Shown: positions 8,533-18,139 of the stretch, one piece after another
Position numbering within the stretch: the first letter of the stretch is position 1
How the letters are laid out: each line of letters starts with the position of its first letter
Source: Mesonia aquimarina
Lineage (GTDB): Bacteria > Bacteroidota > Bacteroidia > Flavobacteriales > Flavobacteriaceae
Assembly (NCBI RefSeq): GCF_003667275.1
Contig: NZ_RCNV01000001.1
Location: forward strand, 124,001-188,000
Direction: 5' to 3'
Length of the DNA stretch: 64,000 nucleotides
The notes under the pieces: generated by a model
Told to the model about the DNA's origin: nothing
Database searches by the model: none
The model's input: only the letters and a program-made list of their open reading frames with translations
Translations under genes and position numbers: made by a program

Positions 8533-11451
8533 ATGACTAAAAAATTCTGTTTCTTTTTTATTTTGTTTTGTTGTGCATTTCAATTATTGGCACAACAAAA
8601 AAATCCTTTGGCTACTGAAGATTATTTAGTTCAAGAAGCTTGGGTAGATAGCGTTTACACTTCACTTTCAACAGAAGAAAAAATCGGTCAACTTTTTATG
8701 GTCGATATTTTTTCAAATAAAAGCAAAGCAGAAACCGATAAAATAAAAGAGCTCATTGAAGAACATCATATTGGTGGAGTTATTTTTTCTAAAGGTGGCC
8801 CACTTCAAGAAGCTAAATTAACCAATGAATACCAAGCGCTTTCTAAAATTCCTTTGCTTATAGGGATGGATGCAGAATGGGGATTAGCAATGCGTTTAGA
8901 TTCTACTTATGCTTTTCCTTGGAATATGACTTTAGGTGCGGTAGATGATAATTTATTGGTAGAACAAGTTGGAGCACAAGTGGCAAAACATTGTAAGCGA
9001 TTAGGGATTCATATAAATTTTGCTCCGGTAGCAGACATCAATGTTAATCCCGCAAATCCTATCATTGGAAATCGCTCTTTTGGCGAATCAAGAGAAAATG
9101 TTACTGAAAAAGCTGTTGCCTTTATGAAAGGAATGCACAGTGAAGGAGTTTTATCAAGTGCTAAACATTTCCCGGGACACGGCGATACCGATACCGATTC
9201 GCATAAAGCTCTACCAAGTTTAGATTTCAGTAAAAAAAGACTAGATAGTATAGAACTTTATCCTTTTAGAAAAATGATTCAAGAAGGAGTTTCTAGTATC
9301 ATGGTTGGTCATTTAAATGTACCTGCTTTAGATAACAGAAGTGGATCTCCCTCTTCAATTTCAAGACCTATAATAACCGATTTACTTAAAGAAAAATATC
9401 AGTATAAGGGGCTAATTTTTACCGATGCGCTAAATATGCGTGGTATTGCAGATTATGATGAACCGGGGAGAGTAGATTTGGAAGCTTTTTTGGCTGGAAA
9501 CGATATATTGTTAATTCCTGAAGACGTACCTAAAGCTTCAAAAATTTTATTGAATGCCTATCAAGATAGCCTTATAACTGAAAAACGTTTAAAGCACTCT
9601 GTTAAAAAAATTCTATCAGCAAAATACAAAGTCGGTTTAAATAATTACAAACCAATAGATACTACGTATTTAATAAAAGATTTAAATTCAATAAGAAACG
9701 ATTTAATTTACAGCGAAGTAATGGAAAAAGCTGTCACTGTTATCAAAAATAACCGTGGAGTTTTACCCATAAAAGAATTAAAGAATAAGAAAATTGCTTA
9801 TGTAAATTTTGGAGATGAAAACGGTGATGCATTTTTAAAGCAATTAAGAGATTATACAAGAATTGATAAAATTGAAGCCACTCACTTAAATGATTTACTT
9901 CTTCAGTTAAAAGATTATGATTTAGTAATTACTGGCTTGCATAAATCGAACGAAAGTCCTTGGAAATCTTATCAATTTACTGAAAAAGAATTGGTATGGC
10001 TTCACGAAATTGCAAGAGAAAACAATACAATTTTAAGCATTTTCACTAGACCTTATGCTTTATTGAATATAAAGTCTTTTACCAATTTAGACGGAATTAT
10101 TATTGGATATCAAAATAGTGAAATTGCCCAACAAAAAACAGCGCAAGCAATTTTTGGCGCTATTGACGCTAAAGGAAAATTACCGGTTAGCATTGGTAAA
10201 AGTTTCCCGGTAGGAACGCAATTTAAAACCAATTCTATTAAACGATTAGCTTACGGAATTCCGGAAAGTGTGGGCTTAAACTCTGCTAAACTTCATCAAA
10301 TAGATTCTATTGCGCAATTGGCAGTAGATAAAAAAATGACTCCAGGGTTACAAATGGTAATTGCGCGCAAAGGAAAAATAATCTACCGTAAAAATTTTGG
10401 TTACCACACCTATGAGAATAAACTACCGGTAACTGATAATGATGTTTATGATTTAGCCTCGCTAACAAAAATTTTAGCCACGTTACCTTTAATGATGGAG
10501 TTACACGAGAAGGGTGAAATTAATATGAACACCAAGTTAAAAGAAATCTTACCTGAAACTAAGAATTCTAACAAAGCAGATATTACACTCAAAGAAATGT
10601 TGAGTCATTATGCTCGTTTTAAACCGTGGATTCCTTTTTATATTGGCACTTTAGATAAGAAAACAAATAAAGCTTCATCTACCTATTTTAGAAATCAAGA
10701 TAATGTAACTTTTCATACTGAGGTTGCAAAAGATTTTTATATGCGTAATGACATTCAGGATTCAGTTTACACGGAAATCATTAAAAGTGATCTTTTAAGA
10801 AAAAAAGAATATAAATACAGCGATTTACCATATTATTTACTAAAAAAATATTTAGAAAGTTACTATACTTCTTCATTGGCAGATATAACTCAAGAAAATT
10901 TTTATGAAAATTTAGGTGCCAATAAAACCGGCTATTTACCTATTCAACGCTTCAACTTAAATAATATTATTCCTACCGAAAATGATGATTATTGGAGAGA
11001 TCAGCGTATACAAGGTTACGTTCATGATCAAGGAGCAGCAATGTTTGGAGGAGTAGGAGGACACGCAGGTCTGTTTAGCAATGCAAACGATGTTGCCAAA
11101 ATTATGCAAATGTATTTAAATGGTGGTTATTATGGTGGACAACGATTTCTAAAACAAGAAACTATAGATGCTTTTAATACCTGTTATTATTGTGAAGATG
11201 ATGTTAGAAGAGGTGTAGGTTTTGATAAACCTCAATTAGACGAAGTTGGTCCTACTTGTGGTTGTGTATCTATGACAAGTTTTGGGCACACTGGATTTAC
11301 GGGAACTTATGCTTGGGCAGATCCTGAAGAAGAAATTGTGTATATTTTCCTCTCTAACAGAACATTTCCCGATGCTACCAATCGGAAATTAATTTATGAG
11401 GATATTCGTACAAAAATTCAGCGTTTAATTTATGAAGCAATCGTTTATTAA
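8533..11451 (+). CDS. GH3 beta-N-acetylhexosaminidase fused to a beta-lactamase-fold serine hydrolase
   Basis: A secreted 972-residue two-enzyme fusion. The start is ATG 8533, immediately before the signal peptide MTKKFCFFFILFCCAFQLLAQ; a GTG frame begins 12 nt earlier. Residues about 35-370 form a NagZ-like GH3 domain with the KHFPGHGDTDTDSH loop carrying the Asp/His acid-base pair and FTDALNMRGI carrying the nucleophile Asp. A GH3 C-terminal-type domain follows to about residue 570. Residues about 580-970 are a class C beta-lactamase/esterase fold with S643-L-T-K646, a YSD motif and HTG in place of KTG. It probably recycles or trims peptidoglycan in the periplasm. Domain identity is secure; the substrate of the second domain is unknown. 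Confidence 0.9.
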   Translation: MTKKFCFFFILFCCAFQLLAQQKNPLATEDYLVQEAWVDSVYTSLSTEEKIGQLFMVDIFSNKSKAETDKIKELIEEHHIGGVIFSKGGPLQEAKLTNEYQALSKIPLLIGMDAEWGLAMRLDSTYAFPWNMTLGAVDDNLLVEQVGAQVAKHCKRLGIHINFAPVADINVNPANPIIGNRSFGESRENVTEKAVAFMKGMHSEGVLSSAKHFPGHGDTDTDSHKALPSLDFSKKRLDSIELYPFRKMIQEGVSSIMVGHLNVPALDNRSGSPSSISRPIITDLLKEKYQYKGLIFTDALNMRGIADYDEPGRVDLEAFLAGNDILLIPEDVPKASKILLNAYQDSLITEKRLKHSVKKILSAKYKVGLNNYKPIDTTYLIKDLNSIRNDLIYSEVMEKAVTVIKNNRGVLPIKELKNKKIAYVNFGDENGDAFLKQLRDYTRIDKIEATHLNDLLLQLKDYDLVITGLHKSNESPWKSYQFTEKELVWLHEIARENNTILSIFTRPYALLNIKSFTNLDGIIIGYQNSEIAQQKTAQAIFGAIDAKGKLPVSIGKSFPVGTQFKTNSIKRLAYGIPESVGLNSAKLHQIDSIAQLAVDKKMTPGLQMVIARKGKIIYRKNFGYHTYENKLPVTDNDVYDLASLTKILATLPLMMELHEKGEINMNTKLKEILPETKNSNKADITLKEMLSHYARFKPWIPFYIGTLDKKTNKASSTYFRNQDNVTFHTEVAKDFYMRNDIQDSVYTEIIKSDLLRKKEYKYSDLPYYLLKKYLESYYTSSLADITQENFYENLGANKTGYLPIQRFNLNNIIPTENDDYWRDQRIQGYVHDQGAAMFGGVGGHAGLFSNANDVAKIMQMYLNGGYYGGQRFLKQETIDAFNTCYYCEDDVRRGVGFDKPQLDEVGPTCGCVSMTSFGHTGFTGTYAWADPEEEIVYIFLSNRTFPDATNRKLIYEDIRTKIQRLIYEAIVY

Positions 11452-11499
11452 ATTACGTTAAACTTATTCTATTTTCGTCCTTACTCCTTCAGAAAGCCT

Positions 11500-11507
11500 T
11501 ATTTTTG
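11500..11507 (+). promoter_or_regulatory. -7 promoter box of bshA
   Basis: TATTTTTG matches TAnnTTTG, 43 nt before the bshA ATG. No clear -33 TTG. Confidence 0.4.
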
Positions 11508-11550
11508 AGCTTCAATCAGCGGTAAATCGTATTAAATTTTTAGATACAAT

Positions 11551-12678
11551 ATGAAAATAGGTATTGTTTGTTATCCTACTTTTGGTGGGAGTGGAGTAGT
11601 TGCTACAGAATTAGGAATGGCACTTTCTAAAAGAGGGCACGAAATTCATTTTATTACATACAAACAGCCTGTGAGATTAGAGCATCTTTCAAATCATATT
11701 CATTATCATCAGGTTAACGTACCCGAATATCCACTTTTTCATTATCAACCTTATGAGCTTGCTTTATCAAGTAAATTGGTTGATATGGTAAAGCTTCATA
11801 AAATTGAAGTTTTACATGTACATTATGCTATACCACACGCTTATGCAGGTTACATGGCAAAGAAAATGTTACGTGAAGAAGGCATCCATATTCCTATGGT
11901 CACAACACTTCACGGAACTGATATTACCTTGGTAGGAAACCACCCTTTTTATAAACCTGCCGTAACTTTTAGTATCAATAAAAGTGATGTGGTTACTTCG
12001 GTTTCACAAAGTTTAAAAGATGATACGCTAAAATATTTTGATGTAAAAACGGATATAAAAGTAGTTCATAATTTTATTGATTCATCTAAGCGAAAATCTT
12101 CATTTGAAGATTGTCAACGTGCGATAATGGCAAATGAAGATGAAAAAATTGTTACTCATATTAGTAACTTTAGAAAAGTAAAGCGTGTTGATGATGTTAT
12201 ACGTATTTTTCATTTAATCACGAAAAAAATAAAAGCCAAATTAATTATGGTTGGCGAAGGACCCGAAATAGAAAATGCCAAGCAATTAGCAAATGAATTA
12301 GGGGTGTTAGAAAAAGTTATTTTTATGGGAGAAAGCAATGAAATAAATAAGATACTTTGCTTTTCTGATTTGTTTTTACTTCCATCAGAAAACGAAAGTT
12401 TCGGCTTGGCAGCTTTAGAAGCCATGGTTAATGGCGTTCCTGTAATTTCTACAAATACAGGAGGATTACCGGAAGTAAACAAACATGGTTTTTCGGGTTA
12501 TTTAGCAGATGTAGGCGATGTAAAAACGATGGGAGAGTATGCTTTAGAAATTTTAAGTGATGCTGAAAATTTAACTAGGTTTAAGACGAACGCAAAAAAA
12601 ATGGCTTCAAAATTTGATATTGATGCGATCGTTCCACTGTATGAAAAGGTTTACGAAGAAGCATTACAAAAATCTTGA
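11551..12678 (+). CDS. bshA: N-acetyl-alpha-D-glucosaminyl L-malate synthase
   Basis: BshA is the GT4-family enzyme that joins GlcNAc from UDP-GlcNAc to L-malate, the first step of bacillithiol synthesis. The 375-residue protein starts MKIGIVCYPTFGGSGVVATELG, the characteristic BshA N terminus, and carries the GT4 C-terminal motif SENESFGLAALEAM (E-x7-E) followed by GVPVISTNTGGLPE. Length is normal. bshB and bshC are not adjacent. Bacillithiol is the expected low-molecular-weight thiol in this group, which fits a thiol-dependent detoxification role for other genes in the window. The start codon ATG 11551 begins the Rossmann fold directly. Confidence 0.95.
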   Translation: MKIGIVCYPTFGGSGVVATELGMALSKRGHEIHFITYKQPVRLEHLSNHIHYHQVNVPEYPLFHYQPYELALSSKLVDMVKLHKIEVLHVHYAIPHAYAGYMAKKMLREEGIHIPMVTTLHGTDITLVGNHPFYKPAVTFSINKSDVVTSVSQSLKDDTLKYFDVKTDIKVVHNFIDSSKRKSSFEDCQRAIMANEDEKIVTHISNFRKVKRVDDVIRIFHLITKKIKAKLIMVGEGPEIENAKQLANELGVLEKVIFMGESNEINKILCFSDLFLLPSENESFGLAALEAMVNGVPVISTNTGGLPEVNKHGFSGYLADVGDVKTMGEYALEILSDAENLTRFKTNAKKMASKFDIDAIVPLYEKVYEEALQKS

Positions 12679-12703
12679 AGCCAAACTTTTTAAAACTTAT
12701 TTT

Positions 12704-13204
12704 TTAGAACTGATAACGGACACCGATTGCTAAATCTGGAGCAAAATTATCAATTACATCATAATCGCTAAAACCGATTTCTGGTCTAAAATCTAACGAA
12801 AGTAATAAAGGAATATCAAAATTATATTCAATCCCTATATTTCCTGCCACAAAAGCAAAAGCGCCATCATCTGGATCATTATCATTTAGAAAATCGCGAT
12901 TATCGCTAACACTTCCTAAACCGGCACCAAGACCAGCATACCAGTTAAAGCCACCTTCAATATTCCATACCCAATGGTAAAGACCTACCAATTTAAAAGC
13001 ATCAAAATCGTTGTCATTTCTCCAACCAAGGTCAAATTCTAACCTATTATTGTTAGAACCAACCGCCCTCTGGTAAGAAACTTCAGCTCCAAAACCATTA
13101 GCACCACCTAATCGAAGCCCTAACGCGTTTTTAGAGATTTCCTGTGCTTGAGAAGTCATAAAACCTCCCATTACTAATGCTGCTACTAAAAGTATTTTTT
13201 TCAT
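12704..13204 (-). CDS. Small outer-membrane beta-barrel protein
   Basis: A 166-residue protein with signal peptide MKKILLVAALVMGGFMTSQAQ followed by alternating hydrophobic/polar strands (LGLRLGGANGFGAEVSYQRAV, LEFDLGWR, WYAGLGAGLGSV) and a C-terminal YQF, typical of an eight-stranded barrel. The start is ATG 13204: the upstream TTG at 13225 is itself part of the -7 promoter box, so it cannot be in the message. It is convergent with bshA. Function is unknown; related proteins are simply called outer-membrane beta-barrel proteins. Confidence 0.83.
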   Translation of the reverse strand: MKKILLVAALVMGGFMTSQAQEISKNALGLRLGGANGFGAEVSYQRAVGSNNNRLEFDLGWRNDNDFDAFKLVGLYHWVWNIEGGFNWYAGLGAGLGSVSDNRDFLNDNDPDDGAFAFVAGNIGIEYNFDIPLLLSLDFRPEIGFSDYDVIDNFAPDLAIGVRYQF

Positions 13205-13222
13205 ATTTGTTTTGTTTAATTT

Positions 13223-13230
13223 CAAAGGTA
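13223..13230 (-). promoter_or_regulatory. -7 promoter box that fixes the barrel-protein start
   Basis: TACCTTTG on the minus strand fits TAnnTTTG and lies 18 nt before the ATG at 13204. Its final TTG is the alternative start codon of the longer frame, which rules that start out if the promoter is real. Confidence 0.55.
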
Positions 13231-13330
13231 TTTTTAAAAATCGATTCTAAATTTTTGCTCTAAATAATTTTTTGTTAATCTTATTTAAAAAGTGTTAAAT
13301 TAAATTTCTATCAACTACATTAAATAACAT

Positions 13331-16225
13331 ATGAAAGACAAGCTTCACCAATTGGCTAAATCATTAAAAGGAGAACTCTTTACAGATGAGTTATTGAAAG
13401 CCATTTATGCTACAGACGCTTCGGTATACAGGGAAATTCCTTTAGCGGTAGCTTATCCGAAAGTTGATGAAGATATTAAGTATATTATAAAATTTTGTAA
13501 TGAACATAATTGCTCTATAATTCCGCGTGCGGCTGGAACTTCTTTAGCTGGACAATGCGTAGGAAAAGGAATTGTTGTTGATATTTCTAAATACTATACC
13601 AAAATTCTTGATTTTAATGAATCAAAAAAAACAATTCGAGTTCAACCCGGAATTATTCGTGATGATTTAAATCGGTTTTTAAAATCATATGGACTTTTTT
13701 TTGGTCCTAATACATCAACTTCTAATCGCTGTACCATTGGGGGAATGGTAGGCAATAATTCTTCTGGTACAACTTCTATTAAATATGGAGTTACACGCGA
13801 TAAGGTTCTTGCTATAGATTGTTTATTGGCAAATGCTAGTGAAGCAACTTTTTATGCTGATTCTTTTCAAGTTGAAAAATCAAAAACAAAGAACTCTCCT
13901 AAAGCTGCTGAAATATCCGATAAAATTCATCAGTTAGTTAGTCCCGAAAAAGTTCAAAAAGCGATTAAGGAAAATTTTCCGAAACCTGAAATTCATAGAA
14001 GAAATACCGGTTATGCACTAGATGAAGTTTGGAAAAATAATGAATTAAATATTCCCAAATTATTAGCCGGAAGCGAAGGAACCTTAGCTTTTAGCACGGC
14101 AATTACGTTAAAATTAGACGAGCTTCCTCCAAAGTATTCCGCTATGATAGCGGCTCATTTTAGTAGCATTTCAGATTGTTTAAATGCAGTAAAACCTTTA
14201 ATGAAGCACGAGCTTTTTACGTGTGAAATGATGGATAAAACTATTTTAGATTGTACAAAAGCCAGTTTAAAATATAAAGAAAATCGATTTTTTATAAATC
14301 AAGATCCTGAAGCTATTTTAATGTTAGAAGTTTGCGCTGATGTTCAAGCTGATTTAACTATTAAAATTGAAAATTTATTAGCCTCTATAAAAAAGGAAAC
14401 CAATGCTTATGCACAACCCGTTTTATATGCTGAAGAAATTGAATATGCTGTAGAATTAAGAAAGGCAGGTTTGGGACTTTTAGCAAATTTACAGGGTGAT
14501 AAAAAAGCGGTTGCTTGTATAGAAGACACCGCAGTTGCACTTGATGATTTAGCTGATTATATAGCTGAATTTACGCAGTTGATGAAGAATTATAATCAAA
14601 AAGCTGTTTATTATGCTCATGCCGGTGCTGGTGAGTTGCATTTGCGCCCGATTTTGAATTTGAAGAAATCAGAAGATGTCGTTTTATTCAAAAAAATAAC
14701 TAGAGATGTAGCTCTTTTAGTGAAAAAATATCAAGGAGCTTTTAGTGGAGAACACGGCGATGGTATTGTGAGAAGCACCTTTATTAAGGAAATAGTAGGA
14801 GAGGAGTTGTACAAAACATTTCAGCAAGTAAAATCAATTTTTGATCCAACTAAAATTTTTAATCCCGGAAAAATTGTTGATCCATTACCCATAGAACAAA
14901 GTTTACGATATCAACCCGACAGAAATGAACCACAGATTTCAACTTTTATGGACTTTTCTGAAGATAATGGGTTTTTACAAGCGGTAGAACGTTGTAATGG
15001 AAGCGGCGATTGTAGAAAACCAGTAGCAGCCGGCGGAACAATGTGTCCCAGTTATCGAGCTACTAAAAACGAAAAAGACACTACGCGGGCACGGGCAAAT
15101 GCTTTAAGAGAATTTCTAACTAAAAGTGACCAAAAAAATCGTTTTGCTCATAAAGAATTAAAAGAAGTTTTAGATTTATGTATAAGTTGTAAAGCTTGTA
15201 AAAGTGAATGTCCTTCTACGGTAGATATGGCTAGTTATAAAGCTGAATTTGAATATCAATACCAAAAAGAAAACGGAAGTTCATTACGTACAAAAGTGTT
15301 TGCATATAATGATAAAATAAATCAATTGAATAGCAAAATTCCTAAGGTAGCAAACTTTTTTATGCAACAAAAATTCACTTCAGGAATGATGAAGTCTTTC
15401 TTAAAAATAGCTCCGGAAAGAAGTTTACCATTGGTTGCAGAAAAATCATTGATTAAAAAAATTAAGAACAAAAAAGTTGATTTAAAACCTATTAAAAAGA
15501 CAAAAAGCGTTTATTTATTTATAGATGAATTTACCAATCATTTAGATGTGAAAGTAGGAGAGGATGCTATAAATCTTCTGGTGAAACTTGGCTATGAAAT
15601 TAAGTTTTTGGACCATTTAGAAAGTGGAAGAAGTTTTATTTCAAAAGGATTTTTAGAAGAAGCAAAAAAAGTAGCCCAAAAAAATGTTGCAATTTTTTCT
15701 GAAGTAATCCATTCAGATACACCATTAATCGGTATAGAGCCATCAGCAATCTTATCTTTTAGAGATGAATATTTACGCTCAACAGATCAAAAAAAAGCAG
15801 CCCAAAAAATTGCAGAAAATACTTTTTTAATTGAAGAGTTTATAGCTTCAGAAATAGGTAATGGAAACATAACTTCTGATCAATTTTCATCAGCTAAAAG
15901 AAAGGTAAAAATACATGGGCATTGCCATCAAAAAGCACTTTCTAATGTAAAATTTACTTTTGATATGCTTAATATCGTTCAAAATTATGAAATAAGTATT
16001 ATTCCGTCTGGTTGTTGCGGTATGGCAGGCTCTTTTGGTTACGAAAAAGAACATTATACCATTAGCATGAAAATTGGGAATCAAACATTATTTCCAGCTA
16101 TAAAAAAAGCAGCTACAAAAACTATAATCGCAGCAAATGGAACAAGCTGCAGACATCAAATAAAAGATGGGACTAAAAAAATTGCAATGCACCCTGTGAG
16201 TATATTGTTTGAAGCTTTAAAGTAA
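13331..16225 (+). CDS. FAD-linked oxidase with Fe-S and CCG domains (D-lactate/glycolate dehydrogenase type)
   Basis: A 964-residue fusion of a GlcD-like flavoprotein and a GlcF-like Fe-S protein. Residues about 1-265 are the FAD-binding PCMH-type domain (IPRAAGTSLAGQCVG; TIGGMVGNNSSGTTSIKYG), 270-515 the oxidase C-terminal domain (AHAGAGELHLRP; GEHGDGIVRS), 545-625 a ferredoxin-like region with CISCKACKSECP and a more irregular first cluster site (CNGSGDCRK ... MCPSYR), and the end is a cysteine-rich module (HGHCHQKAL; SGCCGMAGSFG). It probably oxidises a 2-hydroxy acid such as D-lactate and passes electrons to quinone. The exact substrate is inferred from family only. A strong bidirectional terminator follows. 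Confidence 0.88.
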   Translation: MKDKLHQLAKSLKGELFTDELLKAIYATDASVYREIPLAVAYPKVDEDIKYIIKFCNEHNCSIIPRAAGTSLAGQCVGKGIVVDISKYYTKILDFNESKKTIRVQPGIIRDDLNRFLKSYGLFFGPNTSTSNRCTIGGMVGNNSSGTTSIKYGVTRDKVLAIDCLLANASEATFYADSFQVEKSKTKNSPKAAEISDKIHQLVSPEKVQKAIKENFPKPEIHRRNTGYALDEVWKNNELNIPKLLAGSEGTLAFSTAITLKLDELPPKYSAMIAAHFSSISDCLNAVKPLMKHELFTCEMMDKTILDCTKASLKYKENRFFINQDPEAILMLEVCADVQADLTIKIENLLASIKKETNAYAQPVLYAEEIEYAVELRKAGLGLLANLQGDKKAVACIEDTAVALDDLADYIAEFTQLMKNYNQKAVYYAHAGAGELHLRPILNLKKSEDVVLFKKITRDVALLVKKYQGAFSGEHGDGIVRSTFIKEIVGEELYKTFQQVKSIFDPTKIFNPGKIVDPLPIEQSLRYQPDRNEPQISTFMDFSEDNGFLQAVERCNGSGDCRKPVAAGGTMCPSYRATKNEKDTTRARANALREFLTKSDQKNRFAHKELKEVLDLCISCKACKSECPSTVDMASYKAEFEYQYQKENGSSLRTKVFAYNDKINQLNSKIPKVANFFMQQKFTSGMMKSFLKIAPERSLPLVAEKSLIKKIKNKKVDLKPIKKTKSVYLFIDEFTNHLDVKVGEDAINLLVKLGYEIKFLDHLESGRSFISKGFLEEAKKVAQKNVAIFSEVIHSDTPLIGIEPSAILSFRDEYLRSTDQKKAAQKIAENTFLIEEFIASEIGNGNITSDQFSSAKRKVKIHGHCHQKALSNVKFTFDMLNIVQNYEISIIPSGCCGMAGSFGYEKEHYTISMKIGNQTLFPAIKKAATKTIIAANGTSCRHQIKDGTKKIAMHPVSILFEALK

Positions 16226-16256
16226 AAAAAGAGTACAAATAACTGTACTCTTTTTT
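16224..16256. terminator. Bidirectional terminator
   Basis: Perfect 7-bp stem (16231-16237 with 16244-16250, loop AATAAC) extended by an A-tract on the left and a T-tract on the right. It serves the FAD oxidase on plus and the lipoprotein gene on minus, which converge here. Confidence 0.85.
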
Positions 16257-16261
16257 AAAAA

Positions 16262-17095
16262 TCACTCTTCTAGATCTACATTGTAAGAAAGTAAAGTTTG
16301 AGTTTCTATAATGGTATTGCTTTCAGGAATTTCTATAGGTAAAGGAATGCCTGATAAATCTAACTGATAGCTAAAGTTAGTATTGCTATAAATAAGTCCT
16401 ACATCTTTGGCATAATAGTTAGTAGATTTTAAAACTTCTTGACTTTCTAGAATGGTAAAAGGACCACCAAATGGATTTTGAATTATAACTTCTGCAACTA
16501 AACTTACACTAGATGAAATCACATCATTGTAAGTTGTATCGCCAGCTTCGAATTCATCAAAAGAATCTTCCTGTTGTGTTGTTATCGTATAATTTATATC
16601 TGTATTAATTCCTTGTAGAGTTTCAGTAAAACTTCCTGTTGAAGTATAAAGCTCTGTTCCGCTATTTTCATATTTACTATAAACAACAGCATTTTCGATA
16701 GGGATTTCAAAACTAGGTAAACCTTGTACTTCAAAAGATATATTTCCGTCTGCAATTAGATTTTCCTGGTTTTTAGAAATATTCGCTTTTGAAAACACTT
16801 CTGTAGCGAAGCCTATATAACCACCGGCATCTGGTTGTGTAGTAGATAAATCGAAAATTTTGGTATCATTTTCTTCAGAAGAATTTTCAACACTTAAAGT
16901 TTCTTCATTTTCAATAGTTGAATTATCCTGTAAATCTCTAAAATTATTATACGTCCAAGAATTTCCTGTTTTTAGTGGAAAATAATTACTTGTTGAGGGC
17001 TGAGGATCTGGATTGGAAGTTCCATCATCATCACTAGAACAAGCCACAAAACCAGTTACTATAAAAGCCAAAAGGCCTAATTTTAATTTTTTCAT
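16262..17095 (-). CDS. Surface-type lipoprotein of unknown function
   Basis: A 277-residue lipoprotein with signal peptide and lipobox ending FVAC, followed by SSDDDG. Acidic residues right after the lipobox cysteine resemble the lipoprotein export signal that sends Bacteroidota lipoproteins to the cell surface. A Pro/Ser linker leads to a beta-rich domain beginning YFPLKTGNSWTYNN, a motif seen in many flavobacterial secreted proteins, and rich in Thr, Asn and Glu. No catalytic motif is seen. It is transcribed towards the shared terminator at 16224. Confidence 0.75.
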   Translation of the reverse strand: MKKLKLGLLAFIVTGFVACSSDDDGTSNPDPQPSTSNYFPLKTGNSWTYNNFRDLQDNSTIENEETLSVENSSEENDTKIFDLSTTQPDAGGYIGFATEVFSKANISKNQENLIADGNISFEVQGLPSFEIPIENAVVYSKYENSGTELYTSTGSFTETLQGINTDINYTITTQQEDSFDEFEAGDTTYNDVISSSVSLVAEVIIQNPFGGPFTILESQEVLKSTNYYAKDVGLIYSNTNFSYQLDLSGIPLPIEIPESNTIIETQTLLSYNVDLEE

Positions 17096-17143
17096 GATTA
17101 AATATTTTTTACTAATTTAGAAAAAATACGGCAAAAAAAATTA

Positions 17144-17977
17144 TTACGAGCTTTTTTTTGAAGTAATCGTAATGGCAGCTAGTAAATTTTGCATTTGGTT
17201 TGTATCTTCATTTTCGTGCTTTATTTTAGGATATTCACTCTGATCAAAAGTTACTAGTTTCCACTTTTTTTTATGATATTCTAAAGCAGTTAAATTTTCT
17301 ACCCAATCACCTGAATTTAAATATAAGCACGTCCCAGTTCTATTGACTTTTCTAACGATTTGTGGTTGATGTATATGACCGCAAATAACATATTTGTAAC
17401 CATTTTCTATGGCCAAATCAGAGGCAACTTGCTCAAAATCTTGAATATGCTTTACGGCTTTTTTTACACTGTTTTTTATTTTTTTTGAAAGTGAAAACTT
17501 TTCCTTTTTCAATAATAATAACCACCAATTTAAAAATCTGTTGAATAAAATAAGTAAATCGTAGCCCCAGCCGCCAAGTTTAGCTATCCATTTGGCATTT
17601 TGTATAGAAGCATCAAAAACATCGCCATGAAAAAACCAAGCCTTTTTCCCGTCTAATTCTAAAACCAATTTATCTACCACAGAAATTTTCCCCATAGAAA
17701 TATCACTGAATTTTCGTAGCATTTCATCGTGATTTCCAGTGATGTAAATAACCTCTGTACCTTTAGCTGATAAATCTATAATTTTTTTGATAACCTCTAA
17801 ATGAGATTTTGGAAAGTAGCGTTTTCTAAATTGCCATATATCTACTATATCGCCATTTAGAATTAATTTTTCGGGTTTTATGCTGTTTAAATAAGCTAGT
17901 AATTCTTTTGCATGACATCCAAATGTTCCTAAGTGAACATCAGAAATTACCGCTATTTCAACTTTTCTTTTTTTCAA
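17144..17977 (-). CDS. LpxH-like metallophosphoesterase (UDP-2,3-diacylglucosamine diphosphatase family)
   Basis: A 277-residue calcineurin-like phosphoesterase with two-metal motifs: D13 and H15 (ISDVHLG), D43 (LNGDIVD), N82-H83 (GNHDE), H117 (FFHGD) and CGHIHQPQ near residue 200. In lipid A synthesis such enzymes cleave UDP-2,3-diacylglucosamine to lipid X. The start is TTG at 17977, with an in-frame stop directly upstream, so no ATG option exists. The gene stands alone, between a lipoprotein gene and the divergent aroC. The lipid A role is a family inference; several paralogues of this type have other substrates. Confidence 0.78.
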   Translation of the reverse strand: MKKRKVEIAVISDVHLGTFGCHAKELLAYLNSIKPEKLILNGDIVDIWQFRKRYFPKSHLEVIKKIIDLSAKGTEVIYITGNHDEMLRKFSDISMGKISVVDKLVLELDGKKAWFFHGDVFDASIQNAKWIAKLGGWGYDLLILFNRFLNWWLLLLKKEKFSLSKKIKNSVKKAVKHIQDFEQVASDLAIENGYKYVICGHIHQPQIVRKVNRTGTCLYLNSGDWVENLTALEYHKKKWKLVTFDQSEYPKIKHENEDTNQMQNLLAAITITSKKSS

Positions 17978-18117
17978 TTAATTCAAGTAATTACAGCCAC
18001 AAATAAAGGCTATGTTTTTTAGATGTAGATTATCCCCATTTTAACCTTAGTTAAATTTTTTGTTACCTAATTTAAAGGAAAGCTCAAATTCTATTTTCAA
18101 ATATTGTCTTAAAAAAT

Positions 18118-18125
18118 TACATTTG
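18118..18125 (+). promoter_or_regulatory. -7 promoter box of aroC
   Basis: TACATTTG fits TAnnTTTG, 14 nt before the aroC ATG, giving a very short leader. A TTG at 18104-18106 is too close to be a normal -33 element. Confidence 0.45.
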
Positions 18126-18139
18126 TTGAAAACAGCTTT

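Noticed and set aside
13205-13225. TTG start extending the beta-barrel protein
   Set aside because: It falls inside the TACCTTTG promoter box, and the signal peptide begins at the ATG.
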